Shown: positions 35,356 to 45,113 of the stretch, one piece after another
Numbering within the stretch: position 1 is the first letter of the stretch
How the letters are laid out: each line of letters starts with the position of its first letter
NCBI RefSeq assembly: GCF_016735115.1
Contig: NZ_JAERQJ010000003.1
Span: 496,001-560,000, forward strand
Length of the DNA stretch: 64,000 nt
Direction: 5' to 3'
Source of the DNA: Aquimarina mytili
GTDB lineage: Bacteria > Bacteroidota > Bacteroidia > Flavobacteriales > Flavobacteriaceae
Notes under the pieces: generated by a model
What the model saw: the letters and a program-made list of their open reading frames with translations, nothing else
Database searches by the model: none
Told to the model about the DNA's origin: nothing
Translations under genes and position numbers: made by a program

Positions 35356-36708
35356 ATGAGAAACACCCTTTGGTTAATTTGTTTTGGCTGGTTATATACA
35401 GTCGCAATACAAGCCCAAGAGCCTCAAGCCAATGCCAAGTATTCATTTACATTAGATGAAGCTATAGAATTTGCATTAGAGAATAGCTATCAATCTATCA
35501 ATGCCAGACAAGATGTTGCTAAAGCTTTAAAAAGGAAATGGGAAACTACTGCAGATGGTCTTCCACAAATAGAAGGAGTTCTTGATTATCAAAATCAATT
35601 AAAGCAACAGCCTTTATTACTTCCTGCTTTTGATGGTAGCGGAGGCTTCGATGAGTTTTTTACTCCTCAGCAACAGGTATCCGCGACAGCTACATTACGA
35701 CAATTGATATTTGACGGTTCATATTTAGTAGGCCTTGAAGCGGCAAAGAGTTTTTTACAATTCAATAATGATTCTGAAGAAAAAGTACAACTCGAAGTGC
35801 GCAAAGGCGTTATTAATGCTTACGGCAGTGTTTTGGTAGCACAAGAGAGTGTTGCTATTCTTAAAAACAACGTAAATACGCTTGAAAAAAATTATCTGGA
35901 AACCAAAAAAATCTTTGAGAATGGCTTAGCCGAAGAGGAAGATGTAGAGCAACTACAAATTACATTATTACAGATCAAAAATCAGCTTAGTAATGCAGAA
36001 CGATTAGAAAAAATTGCCTTACAAATGTTTAATCTTACGATTGGTATAGATGTAGACTCTACTGTCGTTCTATCTGATGATTTGGATAGCCTGGCCATGA
36101 AAAACATCGATAAATCAATAAACGCAACACCTTTTGTTATTGAAGATAATGTAGATTACAGACTGGCCTACCTTCTTACCGAACAAAGAAGACTAGAGTT
36201 TAAGCTAGAAAAAAGTCGAGCTTTGCCTAAACTTTCGGCATTTATTAATTACGGCACCGCAGCATTTGATGATGATTTTGTGTTTCTTGATAGCGAAACT
36301 CGATGGTTTCAGTCTTCTGTTTTAGGCGCAAGTTTAAGCATTCCTATTTTTAGCTCTTTAAGACGAAGTGCCCGCAGTCAACAAGCCAAAATAGCTTTCG
36401 AACAGTCGAATACAGAATTTATAAAAACACAACAAGAAATACAGCTTCAATATAACTCTGCTCTTAGTGATTATCAACTTTCAGTAGAAAACTTTGAGAC
36501 ATCAAAACAAAATTTAACGCTGGCCGAACGTATCGAAAAAAAGAATCAAATTAAATATTCTGAAGGCCTAGCAACCAGCTTTGATTTAAGACAAGCACAA
36601 TTACAATTATACTCTTCACAAAATGAAGTATTAAATGCTATGCTTAACATCATCAACAAAAAAGCAGAATTAGAAACAATTTTAAACACACCAAATAAAA
36701 ATAAGTAA
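35356..36708 (+). CDS. TolC-family outer-membrane efflux protein
   Basis: 450 aa. Signal peptide (about 1-21, ending AIQAQ). The two repeated TolC-like halves are visible, each starting with long helical segments (for example FTLDEAIEFALENSYQSINA), and coiled-coil heptads in the periplasmic tunnel parts. It forms the trimeric outer-membrane exit duct of a tripartite pump. It follows the TetR gene by five bases and precedes the adaptor gene by seven, so all four genes form one operon. Confidence 0.92.
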   Translation: MRNTLWLICFGWLYTVAIQAQEPQANAKYSFTLDEAIEFALENSYQSINARQDVAKALKRKWETTADGLPQIEGVLDYQNQLKQQPLLLPAFDGSGGFDEFFTPQQQVSATATLRQLIFDGSYLVGLEAAKSFLQFNNDSEEKVQLEVRKGVINAYGSVLVAQESVAILKNNVNTLEKNYLETKKIFENGLAEEEDVEQLQITLLQIKNQLSNAERLEKIALQMFNLTIGIDVDSTVVLSDDLDSLAMKNIDKSINATPFVIEDNVDYRLAYLLTEQRRLEFKLEKSRALPKLSAFINYGTAAFDDDFVFLDSETRWFQSSVLGASLSIPIFSSLRRSARSQQAKIAFEQSNTEFIKTQQEIQLQYNSALSDYQLSVENFETSKQNLTLAERIEKKNQIKYSEGLATSFDLRQAQLQLYSSQNEVLNAMLNIINKKAELETILNTPNKNK

Positions 36709-36715
36709 CCATACT

Positions 36716-37882
36716 ATGAAAAAGATACTTACCATATTATCCATTTCTCTTCTTATCATTTCATGTGGTCAAGATAAAACTGCATCTGTAGAGCAAATTA
36801 TTGAAGAAGCAAATCTTGAAGCTTTACGAACAAAAAGAACTGAAATTGTTACTCAACAGCAAGTAATCGCTGATCAACTAAAGCAATTGGATGAAGCTAT
36901 TGCATCATTAGATACGATAAAAAAATTACCTCTGGTAACGACCATAACGGCTAAAGACACTTTGTTTAATCATTATCTGGAACTACAAGGAAATGTAGAA
37001 ACAAAACAAAACATTGTGCTTTATCCTGAAATGGGTGGAATACTTACCAAAATCTATGTCAAAGAAGGACAAAAAGTATCTAAAGGGCAATTACTAGCCA
37101 GAATAGACGATGGTGGATTAAGCCAACAATTATCGCAGGTAGAAGTTCAAGCTCAATTAGCAAAAACAACCTTTGATCGCCAAAAGAGATTATGGGAGCA
37201 AAAAATTGGTTCGGAAATTCAGTTCCTGGAAGCCAAGACTAATTTTGAGGCGCAACAAAATGCGGTAAATCAAATTAAACGACAACTCGCAAAAACAACG
37301 GTAAATGCTCCTTTTTCTGGTGTGATTGACGATGTAATTACTGAGCAGGGAAGTGTTGTCTCTCCCGGTCAAAATGCAATTATTCGTATTGTTAATCTAG
37401 ATAATATGTATATCGAAACCGAAGTACCAGAACGCTATATTCCGAATGTAACCATTGGCAAAAAAGTAGAAGTTTATTTTCCGGTGTTAGGAAAAACGAT
37501 TAATACAAAAATTCGTCAGGTAGGTAACTATATCAACCCAAATAACCGTTCTTTTGCTGTTGAGGTAGGTATTCCTTCAAATGGAGGAACCGTAAAACCA
37601 AATCTTACTGCCAAAGTAAAGATCAATGATTACACTAATGAAAAGGCCATACTGATTCCACAGAGCATCCTTTCTGAAAATGCTGAAGGAGATCAATATA
37701 CATATGTAACCTCTGGTAAAGACGCTCAAAATATTGCATTAGCAAAAAGAGTTATTGTAAAAACTGGAAAAACTCAAGGAGATCTCATTGAAATTATAGA
37801 AGGAATCAATAATGGAGATGCTATAATTAATGAAGGAGCCAGAAGCGTAAAAGATGGTCAAAAAGTGAAAATTTTAAACTAA
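36716..37882 (+). CDS. RND efflux periplasmic adaptor (membrane fusion protein), lipoprotein
   Basis: 388 aa. Lipobox LLIISC (Cys17). A predicted coiled-coil follows (about 25-65, IEEANLEALRTKRTEIVTQQ). The lipoyl-like barrel halves (YPEMGGILTKIYVKEGQKVS and VNAPFSGVIDDVITEQGSVV) flank an alpha-hairpin, followed by beta-barrel and membrane-proximal domains. It links the RND pump to the TolC-like duct. The extra N-terminal coiled coil before the barrel is common in Bacteroidota adaptors. Confidence 0.93.
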   Translation: MKKILTILSISLLIISCGQDKTASVEQIIEEANLEALRTKRTEIVTQQQVIADQLKQLDEAIASLDTIKKLPLVTTITAKDTLFNHYLELQGNVETKQNIVLYPEMGGILTKIYVKEGQKVSKGQLLARIDDGGLSQQLSQVEVQAQLAKTTFDRQKRLWEQKIGSEIQFLEAKTNFEAQQNAVNQIKRQLAKTTVNAPFSGVIDDVITEQGSVVSPGQNAIIRIVNLDNMYIETEVPERYIPNVTIGKKVEVYFPVLGKTINTKIRQVGNYINPNNRSFAVEVGIPSNGGTVKPNLTAKVKINDYTNEKAILIPQSILSENAEGDQYTYVTSGKDAQNIALAKRVIVKTGKTQGDLIEIIEGINNGDAIINEGARSVKDGQKVKILN

Positions 37883-37889
37883 TACCCCT

Positions 37890-40800
37890 ATGCAAGTCAA
37901 TAATAAAAAAGTAGATAAAGAATTTAAGTTATCTTCCTGGGCGATAGATAACCCGACCACGATCTATGTTATGATCGGGATATTCTTAGTCTTGGGGCTT
38001 TCGGCATATTTTTCTATGCCTAGAGAAAATTTTCCCGAGATTAACGAGACCAAAATATATATTAGTGTCCCCTATCCAGGAAATACTTCTGAAGATATAG
38101 AACGTCTTATTGTAGACCCCTTAGAAGACAAACTAAAAAATGTTAGTAATGTCGTAGAAATTCTATCCACATCTCAAGAAGACTATGCCATTATCACAGT
38201 TGAATTTGATGAAGAACTTTCTGTACCCGAAGCTAAGCAAAAGGTTAAGGACGAAGTAGACTCAGAAAAAGCAAACGAAGATTGGCCTACATTTAATGGA
38301 GCCAAGGTAGAACCTAATGTATTTGATTTAAGTATTTCTGAAGAAACCCCTATCATGAATATCAATATCACGGGTGATTATCCAGTAGACAAATTGAAGG
38401 AATATGCCGAGTACTTAGAAGATGAAATAGGGGATTTACCTGAAATCAAAAAAGCAGATATTCGTGGTGCACAAGAAAAAGAAGTCGAAGTAGCCGTTGA
38501 TATTTATAAAATGATGGCTGCTAAGGTGAGTTTTGATGATGTAATCAATACCATTCGTAATGGTAATATGACCATGTCTGCAGGTAACATGATTTCTAGT
38601 GGACAACGTCGTACGATACGAATTCTGGGTGAAATTGAACGTCCATCTGAGTTGGATGAATTTGTTGTAAAATCACAAAACGGAGCCGTATACCTTAGAG
38701 ATATTGCAAAAGTTTCTTTTAAAGAAGAAGATAAAACTACCTATGCCAGGGAATATGGAGAAAACGTAGTAATGCTGGATGTTAAAAAACGTTCTGGAAA
38801 AAACATGATCGAGGCCGTTGAAAAAATAAATGTGATTCTTGAAGATGCTAAAGAAAATGTGTTTCCACAAGATTTAACAATCAGTGTTGCCAATGACCAA
38901 TCCGAAAAAACCGAAAACCAAGTAAGTGATTTGGTGAATAATATCATTTTCGGGATCATCCTGGTGGTTGGAGTTTTAATGTTCTTTTTAGGATTTAGAA
39001 ATGCATTATTTGTAGGATTCGCTATCCCAATGTCTATGTTTATGTCATTTATGATTTTATCCGCACTAGGATATACCATGAATACGATGATCCTATTTGC
39101 CTTGATTATGGGGTTAGGAATGCTGGTAGACAATGGTATCGTGGTTGTAGAGAATGTATATCGATTAATGGAAGAAGAAGGGATGTCTCGCATAGAAGCT
39201 GCCAAAAAAGGTATTGGCGAGATTGCGTTCCCGATTATTATTTCTACCGCAACAACCGTAGCTGCATTTATACCTTTAGGAATGTGGCCCGGTGTTATGG
39301 GGCAGTTTATGATTTACTTCCCGATCACACTGTCAGTAGTATTGGGATCATCTCTATTTGTTGCTATTTTTATCAACTCTATGTTGGTTTCTCAATTTAT
39401 GGAAACTGGCGAAAAAGTTTTATCTCGTAAACAACTCATTAGACTAAGTATCATTTTAGGAGGTATTGGAACCTTCATTTTGATTGTAGGTGGGCAAGTA
39501 CGAGCATTAGGAAGTCTGATGATTGTTACTGCTATTATGTTCTGGGTGTATCGATATGTATTGAAGGGGGCTGCTAATTTCTTTCAAAGAAGAATCCTGG
39601 CATGGTTAGAAAATAGATATCAGCGATTTTTATCATTCGCGCTCAAAGGCTGGAGAGTATATATGTTTACATTCGGTACGTTTTTCTTATTAATTGTAGT
39701 ATTTGCAATGTTTGGCGCATCTATGGCGAGTCAACGTACCAAAGTGGAATTTTTCCCCGACAATAAGCCTAATCAAATTGTAGTTTATATCGAGTATCCA
39801 CAAGGAACCGATATCGATAAAACCAATGCCATTACTAAAGAAATAGAACAGCGTGTCTATGCCGTTGTTAACGACAAAGAATATGTAGAAGGAGAAAATC
39901 GCAACTTCTTGGTAGAATCTGCGGTATCTCAAGTAGGAGAAGGAGCCGGTAATCCACAAACTGATGGAGGTAGTAATGCTGAAATGCCACATCGTGCAAA
40001 GATTACAGCTACGATGAGAGAGTTTAAATATAGAAAAGGAAAAGATTCTGAAGTATTACGTCAAAAAGTTCAGGAAAACCTTAAAGGCATTTATCCAGGA
40101 GTAGCGATCTCTGTAGAAAAAGATCCAGTTGGTCCTCCTGCTGGTTATCCTATTAATATTGAAATTGAAGGACCGGATTATAACGAGTTAATCAATATCG
40201 CCGAGCAAATGCGAAACTTTATTAACGAAAAAAATATTCCTGGTATTGAAGAGTTAAAAATTGATGTAAACAAAGGGAAACCTGCTATGCAAGTTGTGGT
40301 AGATAGAGAAAAAGCAGGAGAATTAGGGGTTGCCGCAGGACAAGTAGGTAACCAGCTACGTCGATCTATCTTTGGTGAAAAAGCTGGTGTGTATAAAAAA
40401 GATGGTGAAGATTATGATATCTATGTTCGTTTTAATGAAGACAACAGATACAATACCAGTGCTCTTTTTAATCAAAATATCACCTTTAGAGATCAGGCTA
40501 CTGGTCAACTCAAAGAAATTCCTGTTTCTGCAGTAGCGTCGCAAAAAAACACCTCATCCTTTAGTGCTATAAAACATAGAGATGCTAAAAGAGTGGTTAC
40601 CGTATACTCTGGTCTACAACCTGGTTATACCGATGCAGGAGCGATTGTTTCTCAAATACAAACAGAAATGGCTAGTTTTAAGGAACTACCAAGAGGTGTT
40701 AAGATTGACTATACCGGCCAAATCGAAGAACAAGGTAAACAAATGGCATTTTTGATGGGAGCCTTTTTCTCAGGACTAGGTCTGATCATGTTGATTCTTG

Positions 40801-41387
40801 TATTCCAGTTTAGTTCTATTTCTAAACCAACCATTATTATGATTGCCATCTTCTTGAGTTTTATTGGAGTATTTGGAGGTATTATTATTACCGGAGCATC
40901 TTTTGTAATTATGATGACTATGATGGGTATTATCTCGCTCGCCGGTATTGTTGTAAATAATGGGGTGGTACTTCTGGATTATACTCAACTCCTTATTGAT
41001 CGTAAAAAAGTAGAACTTAACGTCCCTGAAAATGAATTATTACCTAATGAAGAGGTAATGAAAATCATCATCAAAGGAGGTAAAGCACGTTTACGACCTG
41101 TATTATTAACTGCAATCACTACCGTATTGGGGCTAATACCATTAGCAATTGGATTTAATCTGGATTTCTTTTCATTGTTTAGCACTGGAGATCCAAAAAT
41201 ATACTTAGGTGGAGATAATGTTATCTTTTGGGGCCCCTTAGCATGGACCGTAATCTACGGATTAATTATAGCTACATTCTTAACCCTGATTATTGTACCA
41301 TGTTTGTTCTTTATCGTAAACAGGTTCAAAGTAAGATTTTATAAAAAGAAAGTTGTAGAAGTACCTGTTACTCCTGCAGCAGCATAG
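37890..41387 (+). CDS. RND-family efflux pump permease
   Basis: 1165 aa, longer than the roughly 1030-1050 aa of AcrB-like pumps. Family features are present: the first helix followed by PRENFPEINETKIYISVPYP and GNTSEDIE, two large periplasmic loops (about 50-345 and 620-920), and the helix-4 segment MGLGMLVDNGIVVVENVY with the aspartate of the proton relay. The second half repeats the pattern (GIISLAGIVVNNGVVLLDY). About 12 helices in all, with one extra hydrophobic stretch around residues 515-550. It is the proton-driven component of the operon. The substrate is unknown. Confidence 0.93.
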   Translation: MQVNNKKVDKEFKLSSWAIDNPTTIYVMIGIFLVLGLSAYFSMPRENFPEINETKIYISVPYPGNTSEDIERLIVDPLEDKLKNVSNVVEILSTSQEDYAIITVEFDEELSVPEAKQKVKDEVDSEKANEDWPTFNGAKVEPNVFDLSISEETPIMNINITGDYPVDKLKEYAEYLEDEIGDLPEIKKADIRGAQEKEVEVAVDIYKMMAAKVSFDDVINTIRNGNMTMSAGNMISSGQRRTIRILGEIERPSELDEFVVKSQNGAVYLRDIAKVSFKEEDKTTYAREYGENVVMLDVKKRSGKNMIEAVEKINVILEDAKENVFPQDLTISVANDQSEKTENQVSDLVNNIIFGIILVVGVLMFFLGFRNALFVGFAIPMSMFMSFMILSALGYTMNTMILFALIMGLGMLVDNGIVVVENVYRLMEEEGMSRIEAAKKGIGEIAFPIIISTATTVAAFIPLGMWPGVMGQFMIYFPITLSVVLGSSLFVAIFINSMLVSQFMETGEKVLSRKQLIRLSIILGGIGTFILIVGGQVRALGSLMIVTAIMFWVYRYVLKGAANFFQRRILAWLENRYQRFLSFALKGWRVYMFTFGTFFLLIVVFAMFGASMASQRTKVEFFPDNKPNQIVVYIEYPQGTDIDKTNAITKEIEQRVYAVVNDKEYVEGENRNFLVESAVSQVGEGAGNPQTDGGSNAEMPHRAKITATMREFKYRKGKDSEVLRQKVQENLKGIYPGVAISVEKDPVGPPAGYPINIEIEGPDYNELINIAEQMRNFINEKNIPGIEELKIDVNKGKPAMQVVVDREKAGELGVAAGQVGNQLRRSIFGEKAGVYKKDGEDYDIYVRFNEDNRYNTSALFNQNITFRDQATGQLKEIPVSAVASQKNTSSFSAIKHRDAKRVVTVYSGLQPGYTDAGAIVSQIQTEMASFKELPRGVKIDYTGQIEEQGKQMAFLMGAFFSGLGLIMLILVFQFSSISKPTIIMIAIFLSFIGVFGGIIITGASFVIMMTMMGIISLAGIVVNNGVVLLDYTQLLIDRKKVELNVPENELLPNEEVMKIIIKGGKARLRPVLLTAITTVLGLIPLAIGFNLDFFSLFSTGDPKIYLGGDNVIFWGPLAWTVIYGLIIATFLTLIIVPCLFFIVNRFKVRFYKKKVVEVPVTPAAA

Positions 41388-41405
41388 GAATATGTAAAAT
41401 TGATG

Positions 41406-41434
41406 AAAAAACGCCGCAAATTGCGGCGTTTTTT
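41406..41434 (+). terminator. Terminator of the efflux operon
   Basis: Hairpin with stem CGCCGC/GCGGCG extended by A/T pairs (41406-41417 and 41423-41434) and loop AAATT, ending in T6. It lies 19 bases after the RND stop. The same 24-base core occurs at 54011-54034 after susD in the opposite direction. Confidence 0.92.
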
Positions 41435-41862
41435 GGTTAATATTAAAAGATGAATTTCTGGGAAACTTTTCTATTCTTTTTCTTCCAAAAATTCACATCA
41501 TAAAAGTCTAGAACGTAACAAACTTCTTTAAAAATGAGTAATTCTATAAACTAATAAAACAAAACATCCCCACGATTAAATACTTATCTAACTATAAGTG
41601 TTTTATAGCATTTCAACAGCTATTGATTCTTAAAAATTATACTGTGTTTTCCCTGAAAACCTATTTACTTTCCTTGTTTTTCCTCTAGTAGTGCTTCTAT
41701 ATTTGTTGCCAAAAAAAGTATCACTCTTCAAATCGACAAACACAAATCAACACTCTATGTGAATCATAACTTTTGCAAAAACTAAGGTATGATTACTTAA
41801 AAACAGGACAATTAATTCGCAGATAAATTTTTAATCACTCAATAGAAATAATCACTCATTTT
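41435..41862 (+). promoter_or_regulatory. Leader region of the RHS operon with promoter
   Basis: About 430 bases without a gene. A good Bacteroidota promoter is present: TTG at 41674-41676, 21 bases, then TATATTTG at 41698-41705. Transcription would start near 41712, leaving a leader of about 150 bases before the RHS-type gene at 41863. No hairpin or riboswitch was recognised in the leader. Confidence 0.5.
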
Positions 41863-44800
41863 ATGAAAAAACTACTGTTCTGCATGTTAGGAGTATATTG
41901 TACCCTAACATTTGGTCAAGACTTACCCGATCTAACACCTCCTACACCTGAGGTGGCTGCTATGGGAAAATATACCGATATTCCTATTGGCTTACACACG
42001 GGAACGGCAAATATTTCGATTCCTTTAGTAAACCTTTCAGAATCTGGAATTGATGTACCGGTTTCGGTTAATTATCATTCTTCCGGAATAAGAGTTAACG
42101 AAATGTCCTCTCGTGTTGGACTAGGCTGGTCGCTTACCGCAGGAGGAATGATTAATAGAAGTGTTCGAGGCATCGCTGATGATCTTCAAGAAGGATACAT
42201 CAATACCCAAAACACTATTGAAAACTTCCTAACACTTACCGGAACACCAAAAGACGATCAAATTCGACTGGTTAATGATAAAAAGTTAGATTTTGAATCT
42301 GATATCTATAACTTTAGTTTTCCTGGATATAGCGGTAAATTCTTTTTTGATCAAAATGGAGGAATTTATACTCACCCTAAGAGCGATCTAAAGATTACTT
42401 ACACCAAAGATAATCATCAAAAAATTGTAGGATGGTCAGTAACAACTGCAATGGGTATCACCTATACTTTTGGAACAATACCAGGCACAAACAACTATGT
42501 ATTAGAAGAAAAATATTCTTCTGTATTAAGTGAAAATGCACAACTTCCACTTTCTATCCAAGCGTACACATCGGGATGGTATCTTACCGAAATTAAACAT
42601 TATAATGGAGAACGTATTACGTTTACTTATCAAGAAGGTACTGCACAAATTGTTTATTATAATTTATTGGATCAAAATAAATATTTACATGCGCTGGGGG
42701 CAACTCAAGGTTCTGGAAACTGTTCTACAAATCTACAACCAACAGCGACATTGTCAGAAGATAAATATTACCCGAAGTTTTTAACCAGTATACAAAGTAC
42801 ACAAGGAAGTATTGAGTTTTCTTATGACCATACACGGGTTGATTTGAAGAATGATTTTGCAGTGACAAAGGTGGAACTTAAAGATAATAATAGTACTGTT
42901 ATTGAAAGCTATAATTTGGAATACGATTATTTCACTACCAGTCCGAAACAATATCTAGGAATGTATGGAGATACAGATCAGCGGACTAAAAAATTATACT
43001 TAAAAGCGATCAAACAACAAAAAGGAAGTGCTATAAACAAACAGCATACTTTTAGTTATTATCAGGATCATATCTTTCCAGAAAGATTGTCATTCAATCA
43101 GGATTTATGGGGATATGCCAATGGTAAAGACAATGATGTATTCTACCCCTCATTAGTATATACTGCTCCGATACTTTCTGGAGGCACTATGATACAAATT
43201 CCAAGAGAAGTTATTGGGGCAGACCGAAATGTTGATGAATCCTTTGCAAAAACTTTAATGCTAAAGGAAATAACATACCCAACCGGCGGGAAAACTGAAT
43301 TTATCTATGAAGCCAATACCTTATCTGGTGGAGAGAAGTTCTTTGTTGGGAATAGTTTAGTAACCAAACAAATTTCTGGAGGACAATTAGGAAACGACCC
43401 TTCAAAACCAGGACAAACTTTTACAAAGTCATTTACATTTAATGGAGATGGGTATTTATATTATAAGATCGATGTAGAACAGTCCTGTCCAGCAGATTAT
43501 AATGACTGCCCGGCGATTAGATTATATAGAGCTAATGGAGAGATTATAAGGACATTTGATACACAAAATTCAGCATTAGAATTATTGAATGCAACGGCAG
43601 GTGATTATACTATTGTTATAGAAAATGGTCCTTTTCAAACAGGAAATTATGTAAGCATACGGTTTTTTGAGAAAGTAACAGAAAATGGAATTAATCCTAA
43701 TAATTCTAAAACAGGAGGGTTACGCATTAAAGAACTTCGATATAAAGATCATAATGGCAGTATTGTCAATACAAAAAAATATAACTATCAGACATTTGGA
43801 AATTCGGCAATTTCTAGTGGTCAATCTTTAAACCCTCCTGTATTTTTGAAGTTAAGGGTAATGACTAGTCAAGGCTGTAATAATGATATTATTTATTCTA
43901 ACGCCCGTTTTCCATTAAATGGACAAAGTAGTTTGCATGTAGGATATACTAATGTAACAGAATATAATACTGATGGTACTCAAGGAAAAACAGAATATAC
44001 CTATGATTTTTCTAAAGACCCTAATGCACCGCTTACCAATATATTAGGAGGAGAAGAGTTTCTAACTACTCCATCAATAGACTTTTCACATCGAAGAGGA
44101 CTGTTATTAAATAAAAAGATCTATCGTCATAATAATATCACCTCTCAATATCAACTCATTGAAGAAACTGATAATACATATAAGAAGCTAGGAGGTGTAG
44201 GGATCAACAATGTTGTTGTTGGACTTATAGGAACTGGTCCGACTCCTATTTTTGAATTGTATTCTGTTTTTGGAGATAGATATCTGATGGAAAAAAACAC
44301 TTCTACCAGTTACCAGCCTTCTGGCGATATAAAAACCACCACCCAGTATAACTATGATACAGGGTATTATGGTAGAACCATGCCTAGAGAGATTAGTACT
44401 ACAAATAGTTTAGGAGAAACTGTAGTTACTAAGAGTTTTTATCCTGATGATGTGGCTACAACCACTTCTTTAGGAAAAGTGCTAAGTACAGAAGCATATC
44501 AAGCCATTAATTACCTAAAAGCTGCCCACAGGATTGGAGAACTCATCCAACAAGAAACCTGGGTTGGAGGACAAAAAATGAGTACTCAGCGTACCAATTT
44601 TAAGTTACAAAATGGCAATACATTACCTAAAACCATACAATCTGCCAAATTAGAAAGGGATCTGGACGATCGTATAGAATACGTGTCTTATGATACCAAA
44701 GGCAATCCATTAGAGGTTAAACAATCTGGAGGAAGCCATATCATTTACATCTGGGGCTACCAGGACAATTACCCCATTGCAAAAATTGTCAACGCTAGTT

Positions 44801-45105
44801 ATACAGACATGCCAGCAGATGTAACCACGCTTATCAACAATTTAAAAGTGGCTTCAAACCATGAAAACAATACTACAGAAGAACAAGCGATGAGAGATTT
44901 AGTCGATCAACTAAGAGTTCATAGTTATTTTGATGGAGCAGAGATCACTTCTTACACCCATGACCCACTTATCGGATTAACCTCTGTGACTGATCCCAGG
45001 GGATATACTATGAAGTATTACTACGATAACTTTAATCGATTAGAATATGTAAAAGACGATGCCGGAAAGTTGATTTCAGAAAATAAATACAATTACAAAA
45101 ACTAA
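41863..45105 (+). CDS. Exported YD/RHS-repeat protein, first half of a bipartite pair
   Basis: 1080 aa. Signal peptide (about 1-19, ending LTFGQ). Residues 45-105 read as the N-terminal domain common in Bacteroidota RHS proteins and reminiscent of SpvB/TcdB proteins (GTANISIPLVNLSESGIDV, then GLGWSLTAGGMINRSVRG). A long beta-rich body follows, and YD-type repeats become clear near the end (YDTKGNPLEVKQSGG, YIWGYQDNYPIAKI, DPRGYTMKYYYDNFNRLEYV). It lacks an RHS core domain, which is in the next protein eight bases downstream. The pair therefore resembles the B and C parts of a Tc-toxin cocoon in order and content. The family is confident; the cocoon idea is inference. Confidence 0.85.
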   Translation: MKKLLFCMLGVYCTLTFGQDLPDLTPPTPEVAAMGKYTDIPIGLHTGTANISIPLVNLSESGIDVPVSVNYHSSGIRVNEMSSRVGLGWSLTAGGMINRSVRGIADDLQEGYINTQNTIENFLTLTGTPKDDQIRLVNDKKLDFESDIYNFSFPGYSGKFFFDQNGGIYTHPKSDLKITYTKDNHQKIVGWSVTTAMGITYTFGTIPGTNNYVLEEKYSSVLSENAQLPLSIQAYTSGWYLTEIKHYNGERITFTYQEGTAQIVYYNLLDQNKYLHALGATQGSGNCSTNLQPTATLSEDKYYPKFLTSIQSTQGSIEFSYDHTRVDLKNDFAVTKVELKDNNSTVIESYNLEYDYFTTSPKQYLGMYGDTDQRTKKLYLKAIKQQKGSAINKQHTFSYYQDHIFPERLSFNQDLWGYANGKDNDVFYPSLVYTAPILSGGTMIQIPREVIGADRNVDESFAKTLMLKEITYPTGGKTEFIYEANTLSGGEKFFVGNSLVTKQISGGQLGNDPSKPGQTFTKSFTFNGDGYLYYKIDVEQSCPADYNDCPAIRLYRANGEIIRTFDTQNSALELLNATAGDYTIVIENGPFQTGNYVSIRFFEKVTENGINPNNSKTGGLRIKELRYKDHNGSIVNTKKYNYQTFGNSAISSGQSLNPPVFLKLRVMTSQGCNNDIIYSNARFPLNGQSSLHVGYTNVTEYNTDGTQGKTEYTYDFSKDPNAPLTNILGGEEFLTTPSIDFSHRRGLLLNKKIYRHNNITSQYQLIEETDNTYKKLGGVGINNVVVGLIGTGPTPIFELYSVFGDRYLMEKNTSTSYQPSGDIKTTTQYNYDTGYYGRTMPREISTTNSLGETVVTKSFYPDDVATTTSLGKVLSTEAYQAINYLKAAHRIGELIQQETWVGGQKMSTQRTNFKLQNGNTLPKTIQSAKLERDLDDRIEYVSYDTKGNPLEVKQSGGSHIIYIWGYQDNYPIAKIVNASYTDMPADVTTLINNLKVASNHENNTTEEQAMRDLVDQLRVHSYFDGAEITSYTHDPLIGLTSVTDPRGYTMKYYYDNFNRLEYVKDDAGKLISENKYNYKN

Positions 45106-45113
45106 TAACCACG